The notes under the pieces were generated by a model, which was not told where the DNA came from, made no database searches, and was given only the letters and a program-made list of their open reading frames with translations. Both the position numbers and the translations under genes were made by a program. This document shows positions 26,360 to 36,134 of a DNA stretch of 64,000 nucleotides, piece after piece (positions within the stretch are counted from its first letter, which is position 1; each line of letters starts with the position of its first letter). Location of the stretch: positions 124,001-188,000 of the forward strand of contig CAWGTB010000012.1 of the NCBI GenBank assembly GCA_963825405.1. Reading direction: 5' to 3'. The DNA comes from JACPNO01 sp963825405 (GTDB lineage: Bacteria; Acidobacteriota; Terriglobia; Bryobacterales; Bryobacteraceae).

Positions 26360-27616
26360 ATGGCGATGCTTTCCGGAATCATCCCCGAGCTGGCGATGGG
26401 GCTTTCGAGCCTGCTCGCGCACAAGCTGCGCAGCCTGCTCACGATGTTGGGCATGATCTTCGGCGTGGGCGCGGTGGTGGCGATGCTCTCGATCACCGCC
26501 GGCGCGCAGAAGGAGATGATGAGCTTCATCGATCAACTGGGCGTGAACAACATCATCATCGAGGCCCGCGAAGCAGTCGACCGCAACGAACTGCAGCAAA
26601 CCCGCGCCGTCTCTCCCGGTTTGACGTTCCGCGATTTCCGCGCGATTTCGGAAAATGTGCAGGGCGTCGAAGCCATGACCCCGCGCAAGCGCTTCAAGCC
26701 GCAGCGCGTGCTGCCGAAGACCGCGCAGGAGCCGCCGCAGCTCATCGGCGTGCTGCCCAATTTCATCGAGATCAACAGTCTCAAGCTGGTGGCGGGGCGC
26801 TTTTTTTCGCAGGAGGAAAATGAGCGATCGGCGGCGGTGTGCGTGCTCGGTGAATCGGCCAAGATCAATCTGCTCGGGTTTGACGACGCCATTGGCAAGT
26901 TCGTCAAGGTCAACGACGTCTGGCTGCAGGTCATCGGCGTACTGACGCCGCAGGCTTCGGCCGATTCCGACGTGGAAGGTGTGCAGGCGCTCAACCGCAA
27001 CAACCTGGTGATCTCGCCGCTCAACACCGTGATGCGCCGCTTCGAGGACAACAACAGCTATCTGAAAGACGAGATCGACGGCATTTACATCAAGGTTTTG
27101 TCCGGCACGGATTCGGTCGAGACGTCGAACGTGGTGCGCGCCATTCTCACCGCTACCCACAAAGATGCCGGCGATTTCACCGTCGTCGTCCCGGCAGGGC
27201 TCCTGGAAGAGCGGCGGCGCACGCAGTTTATTTTCAGTGTGGTTATGATTTGCATCGCTGGAATTTCCCTGTTGGTGGGCGGCATCGGCATTATGAACAT
27301 CATGCTGGCTACCGTGCTCGAACGCACGCGCGAGATCGGCATCCGCCGGGCCATTGGCGCGCGTCAAGGCGATATCATCCGCCAGTTCCTCACCGAAGCA
27401 GTTCTTATTTCGATTGTCGGCGGCCTCATCGGCATCGCCTTCGGATTCACTTTATCGCGCCTGATCGCGACCGCTGCCGGGTGGTCGACGGTGGTCACCG
27501 GCTCTTCGATCGCCGTCGCTTTTGGCGTTTCGGTCGGGATCGGATTGCTGTTCGGCATCTACCCCGCCATGCAGGCGGCACGGCTCGATCCTATCGAAGC
27601 CATTCGCTACGAGTAA
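26360..27616 (+). CDS. MacB/FtsX-type permease of the adaptor cluster
   Basis: A 418-residue permease: KLRSLLTMLGMIFGVGAVVAMLSITAGAQ, a MacB core with KLVAGRFFSQEENERSAAVCVLGESA, then MICIAGISLLVGGIGIMNIMLATVLERTREIGIRRAIGARQGDIIRQFL and GIYPAMQAARLDPIEAIRYE. It sits between three adaptors and a TolC-like outer-membrane gene, so it is the inner-membrane component of a tripartite export system. It contains no ATP-binding domain and no ATPase gene is adjacent, in contrast to the canonical MacAB-TolC pump where MacB carries an N-terminal ATPase. Confidence 0.91.
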   Translation: MAMLSGIIPELAMGLSSLLAHKLRSLLTMLGMIFGVGAVVAMLSITAGAQKEMMSFIDQLGVNNIIIEAREAVDRNELQQTRAVSPGLTFRDFRAISENVQGVEAMTPRKRFKPQRVLPKTAQEPPQLIGVLPNFIEINSLKLVAGRFFSQEENERSAAVCVLGESAKINLLGFDDAIGKFVKVNDVWLQVIGVLTPQASADSDVEGVQALNRNNLVISPLNTVMRRFEDNNSYLKDEIDGIYIKVLSGTDSVETSNVVRAILTATHKDAGDFTVVVPAGLLEERRRTQFIFSVVMICIAGISLLVGGIGIMNIMLATVLERTREIGIRRAIGARQGDIIRQFLTEAVLISIVGGLIGIAFGFTLSRLIATAAGWSTVVTGSSIAVAFGVSVGIGLLFGIYPAMQAARLDPIEAIRYE

Positions 27617-27626
27617 CTCAAAAACT

Positions 27627-29280
27627 ATGCGTTCCCGATTTCTTATCCTCGCGCTGTGCACCGCCGCTACGGCGCTTGCCCAGGTCTCGTCTTTTCCCAA
27701 GCCATCTTATTTCCGCGAGACGTTTTCCCGTACCGTCACCAAGGTCGAGCTGCAAGCGCCGGTGAAGCTCTCCGATTTCGTCGTGCCAGGGGCGGATGGC
27801 AAAAAGCTGGAACTGTCGCTGCGGTCGTTCCTAGACCTGGTGATGGCGAACAATACCGACATCGCTGTTTCACGGCTCACCGTGGATGTGGCGCAGAACG
27901 CTATCACGAGGGCGTTTCGGGTCTTTCGATCCCGTTGCCACAGGGCGTTTCGTCGCCACCCAATCCAAAACTCCGGCGAGCGACCAATTGCAGGGCGCGA
28001 CGACGTTGGCCACCGTGCAGCAGCCGGCGAACTTCGGTTATAACCAGCTCCTGACGAGCGGCACGAATATATCCGTGGGTTTTAACACGATGAAGAGCGT
28101 GAGCAACAGCGACTTCGCAACTTTTAACCCCTCCATCACTTCCAACGTGACAGTGAGCTTTATCCAGCCGCTGATCAAGAATCGCGGCATGTACGTCAAC
28201 CGCCTGCCGATCACTACCGCACGCAGCCGCTTGCGTTTCACCGAATATTCTCTGCGCGATACTGTGCTGCAGTTGATCATGAATGCGGAGAATGCGTATT
28301 GGGATCTGGTGCAGGCGCGCGATACGCTCGGCGTGCAAGAGAAGGCGCTGCAACTGGCCGACGCCGCGCTGAAACGTTCCGAGCTGGAACTCAAGCTGGG
28401 CGCCATGTCGCCGCTCGACATTTTCAACCCGCAGCAGAACTACGCGACCGCCGAGATCGGCGTGGTGCAGGCGCGGTATCTGCTGCAACAGCGTGAAGAC
28501 GCGCTCCGCAAGCAGATCGGCGCCGACCTCGATCCCGCCATTCGCACCCTTCCGATCGTACTGACCGAGACGGCCGACGTACCCGCCGATGAGCGCAAGG
28601 TGGACGTGGAAGCGGCCGTGCAAACTGCCCTGGCCAACCGGCCGGACTTGAAGGCATCCGTCCAGGCGCTGGATGTGGATGACCTGCAGATCAAGACTTC
28701 CAAGAACGCGCTGCTCCCCGATTTATCTTTGCTGGGAACATACACTGCGCAAGGCCGCGGCGGAAATTTCTATCAGACCGCGCTCCAGCCGGATGGCACG
28801 AGCAGCTTCGTCGGAATCATTCCCGGCGGCTTCCCTGACGCGCTCACCCAGATGTTCGGATTCGGTTACCCGATCTACCAATTCGGCCTGCAACTGCGCT
28901 TGCCGATTCGCAATCGTTCCGCGGCGGCGGATCTCTCCGATGCCATGGTTGCGAAAAAGCGCGATACTCTCACCGTGCGCAACGTCGAGCAGAACGCGCG
29001 CCTGAATGTGGCGCAGGCGATCAGCCAGCTCGAAAGCGCGAAGGAGAGCGTGCGCCTTTCGCTGGTCGCGCTCGATTTTGGGCGGAAGTACCTGGAAGCT
29101 GAGCAGAAGAAATACGAGCTCGGCACCAGCACCATCTTCTTCGTGCTGCAAGCCAACCAGGCGCTGGTGAATGCCGAATCGGCCGTGGTCCAGAACAAGA
29201 TCCAGTACAAGCGTTCCGTGCTGAATTTATGGCGGCAAACCGGCGAGCTGCTGGACCGCCGCGGCGTAGCGATACAATAG
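27627..29280 (+). CDS. TolC-family outer-membrane efflux protein, one +1 frameshift
   Basis: Two OEP repeats make the trimeric outer-membrane channel. A signal peptide (MRSRFLILALCTAATALA, then Q) is followed by LRSFLDLVMANNTDIAVSRLTVDVAQNAI, and after the frame break FDPVATGRFVATQSKTPAS, LQLIMNAENAYWDLVQARDTLGVQEKALQLADAALKRSELELKLGA, DVEAAVQTALANRPDLKASVQAL and the second repeat AISQLESAKESVRLSL. Deleting one T of the run 27915-27917 gives NAITRAFGSFDPVATG, a good join. About 550 residues. It completes the adaptor-permease cluster. mutL starts 5 nt downstream. Confidence 0.9.
29273..29278 (+). promoter_or_regulatory. -10 element TACAAT, leaderless-type spacing to mutL
   Basis: TACAAT lies inside the last codons of the TolC-like gene and is followed by AGCCGC (6 nt) and the GTG of mutL. 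This suggests that mutL also has its own, leaderless, transcript despite adjoining the export cluster. Confidence 0.5.
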
Positions 29281-29284
29281 CCGC

Positions 29285-31254
29285 GTGGGGCGCATACGCG
29301 TTCTCCCTGACCAGGTCGCGAACAAAATCGCCGCCGGGGAGGTAGTCGAACGGCCCGCTTCGGTCGTCAAAGAGCTTCTGGAAAATTCGCTCGATGCGGG
29401 CGCTACGTCTTTCCTGCTCGAAGTCGAGAGCGGCGGGAGGCGTCTGATTCGGATCGCCGACGACGGCTGCGGTATGCTGCGCGACGATGCGCTGCTGGCC
29501 TTTGAGCGCCACGCCACCAGCAAACTGCGCGATGTAAAGGACCTGCTGTCCATCGCCACTTTGGGATTTCGCGGCGAGGCTCTGCCGTCCATTGCCTCAG
29601 TTTCGCGCCTGCTTCTCGAAACCCGCGCCGAGGAAGAGGCGACCGGCACGCGCGTTGAAATCGCCGGCGGCAAGATGCTGCGCTGCGAAGAAGCGGCGCG
29701 CGGCAAAGGCACTACCATCACCGTGCGCGATTTGTTTTACAACGTGCCGGCCCGTAAAAAGTTTCTGCGCACCGATCAGACTGAGCTGGCGCACATTGCG
29801 TCGCTGGTGACGCATTACAGCCTGGCCCATCCGGACAAGACCTTCGAGCTGCGCAATGGGCCGATCCAGTTGCTGCACGTGACGCCGGTCGCGACCCTGC
29901 GAGAGCGCGTATTTCAGGTGTTTGGCAGCGGAACGCTGGAAGAGCTCGTCGATCTCGGCGTGCGCGAGCGCGAGTTGCTGCTTCCGCCAGGGCCGTCCGA
30001 ACCGGGCGTCGAACCTGAGCCGCGAGAAACCAAAGTTTTTCGCCTGAGCGGTTTTGTCTCACGGCCGCAGGTGCAGAAAGCCAATCGCAATTCCATATTT
30101 GTTTTCGTGAATGGCCGTTTGATTCGCGACCGTCTGCTGCTGCATGCGCTTTCCGCGGCGTATCACAACCTCATGCCGGCGGGGCATGTTCCCGTTCGCG
30201 CTGCTGTTTCTCACCTGCGATCCGGGCGAGGTGGACGTGAATGTGCATCCGTCCAAGACGGAAGTGCGCTTCCGCCATCAATCGTTCATGCACGATTTTG
30301 TTCGCGACACATTGCGCGAGCGTCTGATAGAGACGCGGCCCGCGCCGGCGTTCTCTGTAACTCCATCGGCGCAACCCGCCGCGCGCCTGCCTTTTTCCGA
30401 GTTTTCGCAAATGATGGAGAACACGGCGGTTGCCGGAGAATCCGACGGCGGAATGACGCCTTTGCCGCAGCCGCAGGAAGCCGGCGAGTATGCGACCGAC
30501 TTTACCGCGCCGGAATTTGCGCTGCGTCCCCAGCGCGGTCCCGAGCAGCGGCTCGATTTCGGTGCCGGCTCGATTTCATTGGCCACCGAAGCCCCAGCAT
30601 CGCAAGCTGCGCGTGCCGGACACGCACGGGCCGTTTCCGGGCGAGGCATTGCCGGTGTCCTCCTCGCTGACCGCGCTTCCGGATCTGCGGCCGCTGGGAC
30701 AATTGCACGACAGCTTCATCATCGCTGCGGGGCGCAGCGGCTTGTGGATTATCGATCAGCACGTGGCGCACGAGCGCATTCTGTTCGAAAAAGTGCTGAA
30801 GCAGCGCGCAGCCGGCACCGTCGAAGTGCAGCGCCTGCTGATGCCGCTGGTGCTGCAGCTCACCGCGGAGCAGCAAATCGAATACGCCCGCATCGCCGAC
30901 GAGTTGGCCGCCCTCGGCTTCGAGACCGAGCCCTTCGGCAATCGCACCATCGCTGTCACCGGCGCGCCCGCTGACATTGCTCCGGGCGATTTAGAGAAGG
31001 TGCTGTTCGAGGTTCTGGAGATCGCTGAAAACGAGCTGCGTTCTGCCTCGCTCGACGATGTGCGGCGCGCCATCGCTGCGTCCATCGCCTGCCGCGCGGC
31101 TATCAAAATCAACATGCGTCTGGATCAAACAAAAATGGATTGGTTGCTGCGTGCGCTCGCCGCTACCGAATATCCCATGAGCTGCCCGCACGGCCGGCCG
31201 ATTGCTCTCGAATACTCCATGCGCGAAATTCTTAAGGCGTTTCATCGGATTTGA
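29285..31254 (+). CDS. mutL: DNA mismatch repair protein MutL, two +1 frameshifts
   Basis: The N-terminal GHKL ATPase is clear: VLPDQVANKIAAGEVVERPASVVKELLENSLDAGAT, DDGCGMLRDDALLAFERHATSKL, LGFRGEALPSIASVS and KGTTITVRDLFYNVPARKKFL. The C-terminal dimerisation part (PLGQLHDSFIIAAGRSGLWIIDQHVAHERILFEKV and the closing CPHGRPIALEYSM) lies in a third frame. One base must be removed at the GGGG of 30181-30184, joining MPAG to MFPFALLFLTCDPGEVDVNVHPSKTEVRF, and one more between about 30550 and 30625. The repaired protein is about 655 residues, the normal size. In DQHVAHERI the first residues of the DQHAxxER endonuclease-type motif are seen, with V in place of A. GTG start. Confidence 0.92.
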
Positions 31255-31263
31255 TCGGTCCGA

Positions 31264-31269
31264 TACAAT
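31264..31269 (+). promoter_or_regulatory. -10 element TACAAT, leaderless-type spacing to the SDR gene
   Basis: TACAAT, then 7 nt, then TTG at 31277. The hexamer begins just after the mutL stop. No Shine-Dalgarno sequence before the TTG. Confidence 0.5.
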
Positions 31270-31276
31270 CAATATC

Positions 31277-32062
31277 TTGGAACCCTACAGCCAGATATTC
31301 TCCCTTTCCGACAAGACGGCGTTGGTCGTGGGCGCAAGCCGGGGCATTGGTCTGGCGATCGCTCAGGCACTGGCCACGGCGGGCGCGCACACAATCCTGG
31401 CCGCGCGCTCGGTAGACAAGCTTCACGAGTGCGCCGCCGTGATCCATTCCGCCGGGCATGCGGCCTCCACCTTGGAACTCGATGTGACCAATTCGGATTC
31501 CATTCGCGCCGCGGCCGGCTCGCTCGACGCTGTGGATATACTCGTCAACGTCTCCGGCACCAACCTGCGCAAGCCCTTCGAGAAATACACGCCCGCGGAA
31601 TACGATCACCTGCTTTCGACTAATGTTCACGGCCTCGTGGAACTCACGCAATTGATCGGCGCGAAGATGATCGCGCGTGGCAAGGGCGGCAAAGTGATTT
31701 TCATCGGCAGCCTCACTTCGCGCATGGGCCTGCCGTATCTGTCGGTCTACGGCATCACCAAGGGCGCGGTGACGCAGCTCACGCAAGGGCTTGCCGCCGA
31801 GTGGGGCCGTCACGATATTCAGGTGAATTGCATTGCGCCCGGATTCATCGTTACCGATTTGAATCGCGCCATGTGGCAAGCTCCGGAGATGGCGCAATGG
31901 CTGCGCGGCAATCAGGCCAACCCGAGATTGGGCCGCGCCGAAGACATCGCGCCGCTGGCGGTTTTTCTGAGCGGAAAAGGCTCGGACTACATCACCGGCC
32001 AGGTGATCCCAGTGGATGGCGGTTTCACCACGACGGCCGTCTGGCCCTTCGAGCCATCATGA
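31277..32062 (+). CDS. Short-chain dehydrogenase/reductase (SDR)
   Basis: A classical SDR of about 261 residues: the nucleotide-binding TALVVGASRGIGLAIAQALATAGAHTILAARS, ILVNVSGTN, the active-site serine and YxxxK around FIGSLTSRMGLPYLSVYGITKGAV, and IQVNCIAPGFIVTDLN. The dinucleotide arginine after the third strand favours NADPH, but this is a weak inference. It resembles gluconate 5-dehydrogenase/oxidoreductase subfamilies; the substrate is not identifiable. The TTG at 31277 is preferred because a TACAAT sits 7 nt upstream; longer in-frame forms begin inside mutL. Its stop overlaps the next ATG in ATGA. Confidence 0.85.
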   Translation: MEPYSQIFSLSDKTALVVGASRGIGLAIAQALATAGAHTILAARSVDKLHECAAVIHSAGHAASTLELDVTNSDSIRAAAGSLDAVDILVNVSGTNLRKPFEKYTPAEYDHLLSTNVHGLVELTQLIGAKMIARGKGGKVIFIGSLTSRMGLPYLSVYGITKGAVTQLTQGLAAEWGRHDIQVNCIAPGFIVTDLNRAMWQAPEMAQWLRGNQANPRLGRAEDIAPLAVFLSGKGSDYITGQVIPVDGGFTTTAVWPFEPS

Positions 32063-32940
32063 AGTGGGCGTTGCAGCTGGGCGCATTGTGGATCGCGTTT
32101 GCGCAAGCGCCCGCGCCTTCGCCCCAGCCGGCTCCGGTCGAATTTTCCTGCCCGATGGATCCTGATGTACGCTCCAAGACTCCAGGCAAATGTCCCCGCT
32201 GCGGCATGGCACTCGAGGCGCGGATTCAGGAGCCGATGCGCTATACGATGCGCGTAAAAGCCACTCCGCCGCAAATGGCCGCGGGCCAAGACGTTCATCT
32301 GGAGTTTCGCATCACCGAGCCGAAATCCGGCGCCGCCGTAAAAGATTACAAAATCGTTCACGAGAAACTGTTCCACCTATTTCTGGTGAGCGAGGACTTG
32401 CAGTACTTCGCGCACGAGCATCCGATTCTCAAAACGGACGGCAGTTTCGATTACACAGCGCGCTTCCCCGCGCCCGGCCACTACGCGCTGCTGGCCGACG
32501 TTTATCCGTCGAATGGAACGCCCCAACTGCTGAGCAAGATCGTCACCACCGCTGGTTTCACCAAGAGTTTGCAGGAAGGAATCACCCAGCCGGCGCGCGA
32601 TCTTAGCCCCAAGCAGGGCGAGAACCTGAAGGTCGAGCTGACACTCGAGCCTCCGCAGCCCATCGCCGGCAAAAAGACGCTGTTGTTTTTTCGCCTCTCG
32701 CCGGCAGACGGGTTCGAGCAATATCTGGGCGCGTGGGGCCACATGCTGATCGCTAGCAATGATCTTGTCGACTTGATCCACGACCACCCGACATACGTGA
32801 CCCCGCCCGATGGCGCGCCGCAAGTGCAGTTCGATGTTTTCTTCCCGCGCGAGGCTATCTATCGCGTATGGGTGCAGTTTCAGCGCAACGGCGTGGTGAA
32901 CACCGTGGCATTCACGATCCCCGTTACTAGCTTGCGTTAG
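32059..32940 (+). CDS. Secreted protein with a heavy-metal-binding-type Cys domain
   Basis: A 293-residue protein with a signal peptide (MKWALQLGALWIAFA, then QAPAP). Residues about 28-50 (FSCPMDPDVRSKTPGKCPRCGMALE) match the small Cys motif found in heavy-metal-binding domains of copper and zinc efflux proteins. The rest is a beta-rich region with AAGQDVHLEFRITEPKSG, LFHLFLVSEDLQYFAHEHP and MLIASNDLVDLIHDHPTYV; the His-rich HEHP and HDHP segments suggest metal ligands. Function unknown, but a periplasmic metal-binding role is plausible. It overlaps the SDR stop by 4 nt; its own 3' end overlaps glcF tail-to-tail by 14 nt. Confidence 0.78.
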   Translation: MKWALQLGALWIAFAQAPAPSPQPAPVEFSCPMDPDVRSKTPGKCPRCGMALEARIQEPMRYTMRVKATPPQMAAGQDVHLEFRITEPKSGAAVKDYKIVHEKLFHLFLVSEDLQYFAHEHPILKTDGSFDYTARFPAPGHYALLADVYPSNGTPQLLSKIVTTAGFTKSLQEGITQPARDLSPKQGENLKVELTLEPPQPIAGKKTLLFFRLSPADGFEQYLGAWGHMLIASNDLVDLIHDHPTYVTPPDGAPQVQFDVFFPREAIYRVWVQFQRNGVVNTVAFTIPVTSLR

Positions 32941-34231
32941 CAGCGGGGCGGGCGCGGTAAGCTTCGTCCAATATTTCCATCACGTGCGCCACGCGCTGGC
33001 CGCGGCCATGCAGGCGCGCGCCAGCTGCGAGTTGAAGCATGCAGCCCGGATTGGCGGTGACGATGACATCCGCCGTAGTGGCGTTCACGCTCTCCATCTT
33101 TTTTTCCAACAGCGACATTGCCATTTCGTTCTCGACGACATTGTAGATTCCAGCGCTGCCGCAGCAGAGATCGGAGAGCGCCATCTCGCGCAGCGCAAGT
33201 CCCGGCACGGCCGCCAGCAGTTTACGCGGCGCGGTGCGGATTTTTTGCCCGTGCGCCAAGTGGCAGGAATCCTGATACGTAATGGTCGCCGCAACCGGTC
33301 CCATATCCAGGTTGAGATCGATCGATGCCAGAAATTCATTCACGTCTTTCATCTGCGCGACAAAGCCGCGAGCCTTCTGGTGGTAGTCGGCGTCGTGCTC
33401 CAGCAGTTCGTCGTATTCCTTCAGGGTCGAGCCGCAACCCGCCGCGTTGGTCAGGATCGCGTCGAAGCCTCCGTCGAGTACGGCATCGATATTGCGGCGG
33501 GCAAGTTTGCGCGCGTCCTCCTTTAAGCCGGCATGGACGTGCAGTGCACCGCAGCAGCCCTGTTCTGCCGGAATCACTACTTCGCAGCCGTTCTTCTGCA
33601 GAACCCGCACCGTTGCTTCGTTCAGGCGCGCGAAGGAAATATTGGCGATGCAGCCGGCCAGAAACGCTACGCGATAGCGGCGCTCGCCCTCGGCGGGAAA
33701 TGTCTTGCCGATCTGGCTGAAAAAGAATGGCGGCTCGGCCGGCGGCGAGAGTTGTTCCAGGCGGCCCAGTTTGCCCATCAGCTTCCACAAACCAGAACCG
33801 CGCACGATCCGCTGCAGCCCACTCGCCTGATACAAATACAGCATGGCGCCAAACACAGTGAGCGTGCCGGGAGATTGCAGCAGGTGCCCGAAAACGAAGC
33901 GGCGCATTGTCCGCGTAAAGAACCTACCGGGCGCGCGCGTGGCAATGTCGGCACGCGCAGCTTCGACTAAATGGCCATACTCAACACCCGACGGACACGC
34001 AGTTTCACACGCGCGGCAAGCCAGGCATAGCCCGATGTGCTCGATGTAGGAAGGCGTGATGGGCGCGCCGCTGTTCACTTGCACCATCTGATAAATGCGT
34101 CCACGCGGTGAATCCATTTCCACGCCCAGCTCGCGGTAGGTGGGGCAAGCGTTCAGGCACAGGCCACAATGCACGCAGCGATCCAGATCGGCTTGCTGCG
34201 GGCGGTCAAATGAGACGGTAGAGTCTGCCAC
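32927..34231 (-). CDS. glcF: Glycolate oxidase iron-sulfur subunit GlcF
   Basis: A 434-residue ferredoxin-like subunit with two 4Fe-4S motifs (DRCVHCGLCLNACPTY and CLACRACETACPSGVEYG) and two CCG domains (QGCCGALHVHAG and LCCGSAGIY). Together with GlcE and GlcD it oxidises glycolate to glyoxylate and passes electrons to the respiratory chain. It is the last gene of a five-gene operon and overlaps glcE by 26 nt. No glcD is present in the window, so the catalytic FAD subunit must be elsewhere, or this pair serves another 2-hydroxyacid enzyme. Confidence 0.9.
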   Translation of the reverse strand: MADSTVSFDRPQQADLDRCVHCGLCLNACPTYRELGVEMDSPRGRIYQMVQVNSGAPITPSYIEHIGLCLACRACETACPSGVEYGHLVEAARADIATRAPGRFFTRTMRRFVFGHLLQSPGTLTVFGAMLYLYQASGLQRIVRGSGLWKLMGKLGRLEQLSPPAEPPFFFSQIGKTFPAEGERRYRVAFLAGCIANISFARLNEATVRVLQKNGCEVVIPAEQGCCGALHVHAGLKEDARKLARRNIDAVLDGGFDAILTNAAGCGSTLKEYDELLEHDADYHQKARGFVAQMKDVNEFLASIDLNLDMGPVAATITYQDSCHLAHGQKIRTAPRKLLAAVPGLALREMALSDLCCGSAGIYNVVENEMAMSLLEKKMESVNATTADVIVTANPGCMLQLAAGARLHGRGQRVAHVMEILDEAYRARPAANAS

Positions 34232-35363
34232 GGTTCAATAGTCGGTCGGGGTCAAACATTTGCTTGACCCTCTTCATCATCTCAAAGTCGCTGCCCGGAG
34301 ACGGCCATAGATCGAGCGCGGCCTTTTGCGCCTCGGGGGAAAACTCCATGACGCACTTCCAGCCATGCCGCGCCGCCGCCGACATCCAGCGCGCCGCCGC
34401 CTCCGCGCGCGTGAAATAAGCATAGGTGACGCCGGAACCTGCGCGCGCAACAGCGGCGGTTTCGATCGATGCGAGGACTGCTTCCAGTTGCACCAGCGTA
34501 GAAGCCACGCGCACCACCACGCCGTCAGTAAATTTTTCGACAAAACGCTGCGTGAAGCTGCGCACGTCGGTCCAGAAGCGGGCTTCGTCTTCGCCATCGA
34601 GCAAAACGGCGTCGCTCATCGCAGCAACTTCCTTGCGCGCGCGTTCCACCACGGCGTGATTGCCGCCGAACTGCACTGCCAGCAGATGCCCGCGCCGGCC
34701 GATCTGCGCTGCCGCAACGGGATTCAACAGGTCAATAGCTGACGGCTGCAGCACGCCCTTGAGAACGTTGTCGCGCGCCGTGATCGCCTCGGCCAGCGTG
34801 CCGAGAGACAGCAGCACCGTACCCTCCTCGGCCGGCTTGGGAATCACTTTGAAATTCACGACGGCCATAGCCGCTAACGTTCCGAACGAGCCGATCATGA
34901 GCTTGGCCATGTCCAGCCCGGCCACATTTTTCACCACCATGCCGCCCGATTGAATCAGCTTGCCTTCAAGCGTGGCGAAGTGCATCCCGATTACCAAGTC
35001 ACGCGCGGTGCCATAAAGACGCCTCCGCGGACCACTGCTGTTGGACGCCAGAATGCCGCCGATGGTGGCGTGATTTTCGAAGGGCGGATCGAGCGGAATC
35101 ATCTGCTTGTTTTCCGCCAGGATGCGGCGAAGCTGCGCATAAGGCATTCCGGCCTCAACGCTGATGGTGAGGTCGCGCGGCTCGTAAGCCAGCAGGCGGG
35201 TCAGGCCGGTGGTTGCGATCGTGACGTCCGATGTCTCAACCGGACCTGCCATGCGGCGTTTACTGCCGGCGCCGCTCAGGGTGACAGTTTGTTTGCTGGA
35301 CGTGGCTGTAGCCAGCGCCTCAGCCAACTCGCTTGGTTCATGCGGTGTGATGGGAGTGCTCAC
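34206..35363 (-). CDS. glcE: Glycolate oxidase FAD-binding subunit GlcE
   Basis: A 385-residue FAD-binding (VAO/PCMH-type) protein: LTISVEAGMPYAQLRRILAENKQMIPLDPPFE, ATIGGILASNSSGPRRRLYGTARDLVIGM, GGMVVKNVAGLDMAKLMIGSFGTLAAM and the C-terminal MKRVKQMFDPDRLLNRGRL. GlcE is a shortened GlcD-like partner of GlcF. GTG start overlaps the nucleosidase stop by 2 nt. The gene order nucleosidase-glcE-glcF is unusual for glycolate oxidase, which is normally glcD-glcE-glcF. Confidence 0.88.
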   Translation of the reverse strand: MSTPITPHEPSELAEALATATSSKQTVTLSGAGSKRRMAGPVETSDVTIATTGLTRLLAYEPRDLTISVEAGMPYAQLRRILAENKQMIPLDPPFENHATIGGILASNSSGPRRRLYGTARDLVIGMHFATLEGKLIQSGGMVVKNVAGLDMAKLMIGSFGTLAAMAVVNFKVIPKPAEEGTVLLSLGTLAEAITARDNVLKGVLQPSAIDLLNPVAAAQIGRRGHLLAVQFGGNHAVVERARKEVAAMSDAVLLDGEDEARFWTDVRSFTQRFVEKFTDGVVVRVASTLVQLEAVLASIETAAVARAGSGVTYAYFTRAEAAARWMSAAARHGWKCVMEFSPEAQKAALDLWPSPGSDFEMMKRVKQMFDPDRLLNRGRLYRLI

Positions 35364-36133
35364 CTCATCGCCTTCACGTAATCCAGAACGAACTGCGCGC
35401 CGTACTCACCGGCAATGCGCTCGAAGGTCGGATGATTCCATTCCGAATCGGAGATGATGCGGATGGCCACGAAGGGCACTTTCATTCCCGTAGCCACTCC
35501 GGCGGCGAAGGCGCTTTCCATATCTTCCGTGTCGGTACCGTAAGTTTTGAAGATCCATTGGATGCGGTCAAGCTCGCGATTGTACTCGAAGGCCGAGCCG
35601 ATGTGCCCCTTCACTACTTTTCCCCGCTCGTATTTTGTGGCCAAGGCGCTTGCGATCATTGCGGAGTCCCCAGGAAAACTCGGGAAGTCGCTGAGATTTT
35701 GATTGTCCAAACGCAGCTTGTGCGTAATCGGCTTCCAGCGCGCGGAATCCATACCCGCGCCGGCATCGCCGTGGCTGGATTGAAACGCGCCGTAGTCGGT
35801 GGCTTTCTCTCCGACCACGATGTCCCACAACTGTAGCTTGGGATTATGCGCGCCCGCCGTTCCCTGATTGATGATGGCTTTGGGGTGAAAATTCACGATG
35901 CCCAGCGTGGTGGCAGCGACGGCGTTGATGGGCCCCATTTCCGTGCGCGAGATCACAACAGACTGCGTGCCGATCTTTCCTGTCCAAAACGTCCACGCGC
36001 CGATATGTTTTTCCTGCTTCCCTTCCAGCGCGGCCACCAGCGGTCCCAATTCGGAATCGAGCGCGCCTTGAATCAGCAGATCTTCGGCCCACACCCGCGC
36101 CGTCAGAAAAATCAGCAAACACAAAATCCTCAT
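35360..36133 (-). CDS. Secreted nucleoside phosphorylase/nucleosidase-like protein (MTAN/PNP superfamily)
   Basis: A 257-residue protein with a signal peptide (MRILCLLIFLTARVWA, then ED) and the nucleoside phosphorylase fold: LLIQGALDSELGPLVAALEG, SVVISRTEMGPINAVAATTLGIVNFHPKAIINQGTAGA, SAFEYNREL, GTDTEDMESAFAAGVATGMKVPFVAIRIISDSE and a C-terminal helix. The EDMESA block carries the usual ribose-binding Met-Glu pair of the family. The sequence supports hydrolysis or phosphorolysis of an N-glycosidic bond, for example of 5'-methylthioadenosine or a purine nucleoside. A signal peptide is uncommon for this family and places it in the periplasm. It starts 1 nt after the AzgA-like permease stop. 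Confidence 0.82.
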   Translation of the reverse strand: MRILCLLIFLTARVWAEDLLIQGALDSELGPLVAALEGKQEKHIGAWTFWTGKIGTQSVVISRTEMGPINAVAATTLGIVNFHPKAIINQGTAGAHNPKLQLWDIVVGEKATDYGAFQSSHGDAGAGMDSARWKPITHKLRLDNQNLSDFPSFPGDSAMIASALATKYERGKVVKGHIGSAFEYNRELDRIQWIFKTYGTDTEDMESAFAAGVATGMKVPFVAIRIISDSEWNHPTFERIAGEYGAQFVLDYVKAMR

Positions 36134-36134
36134 T

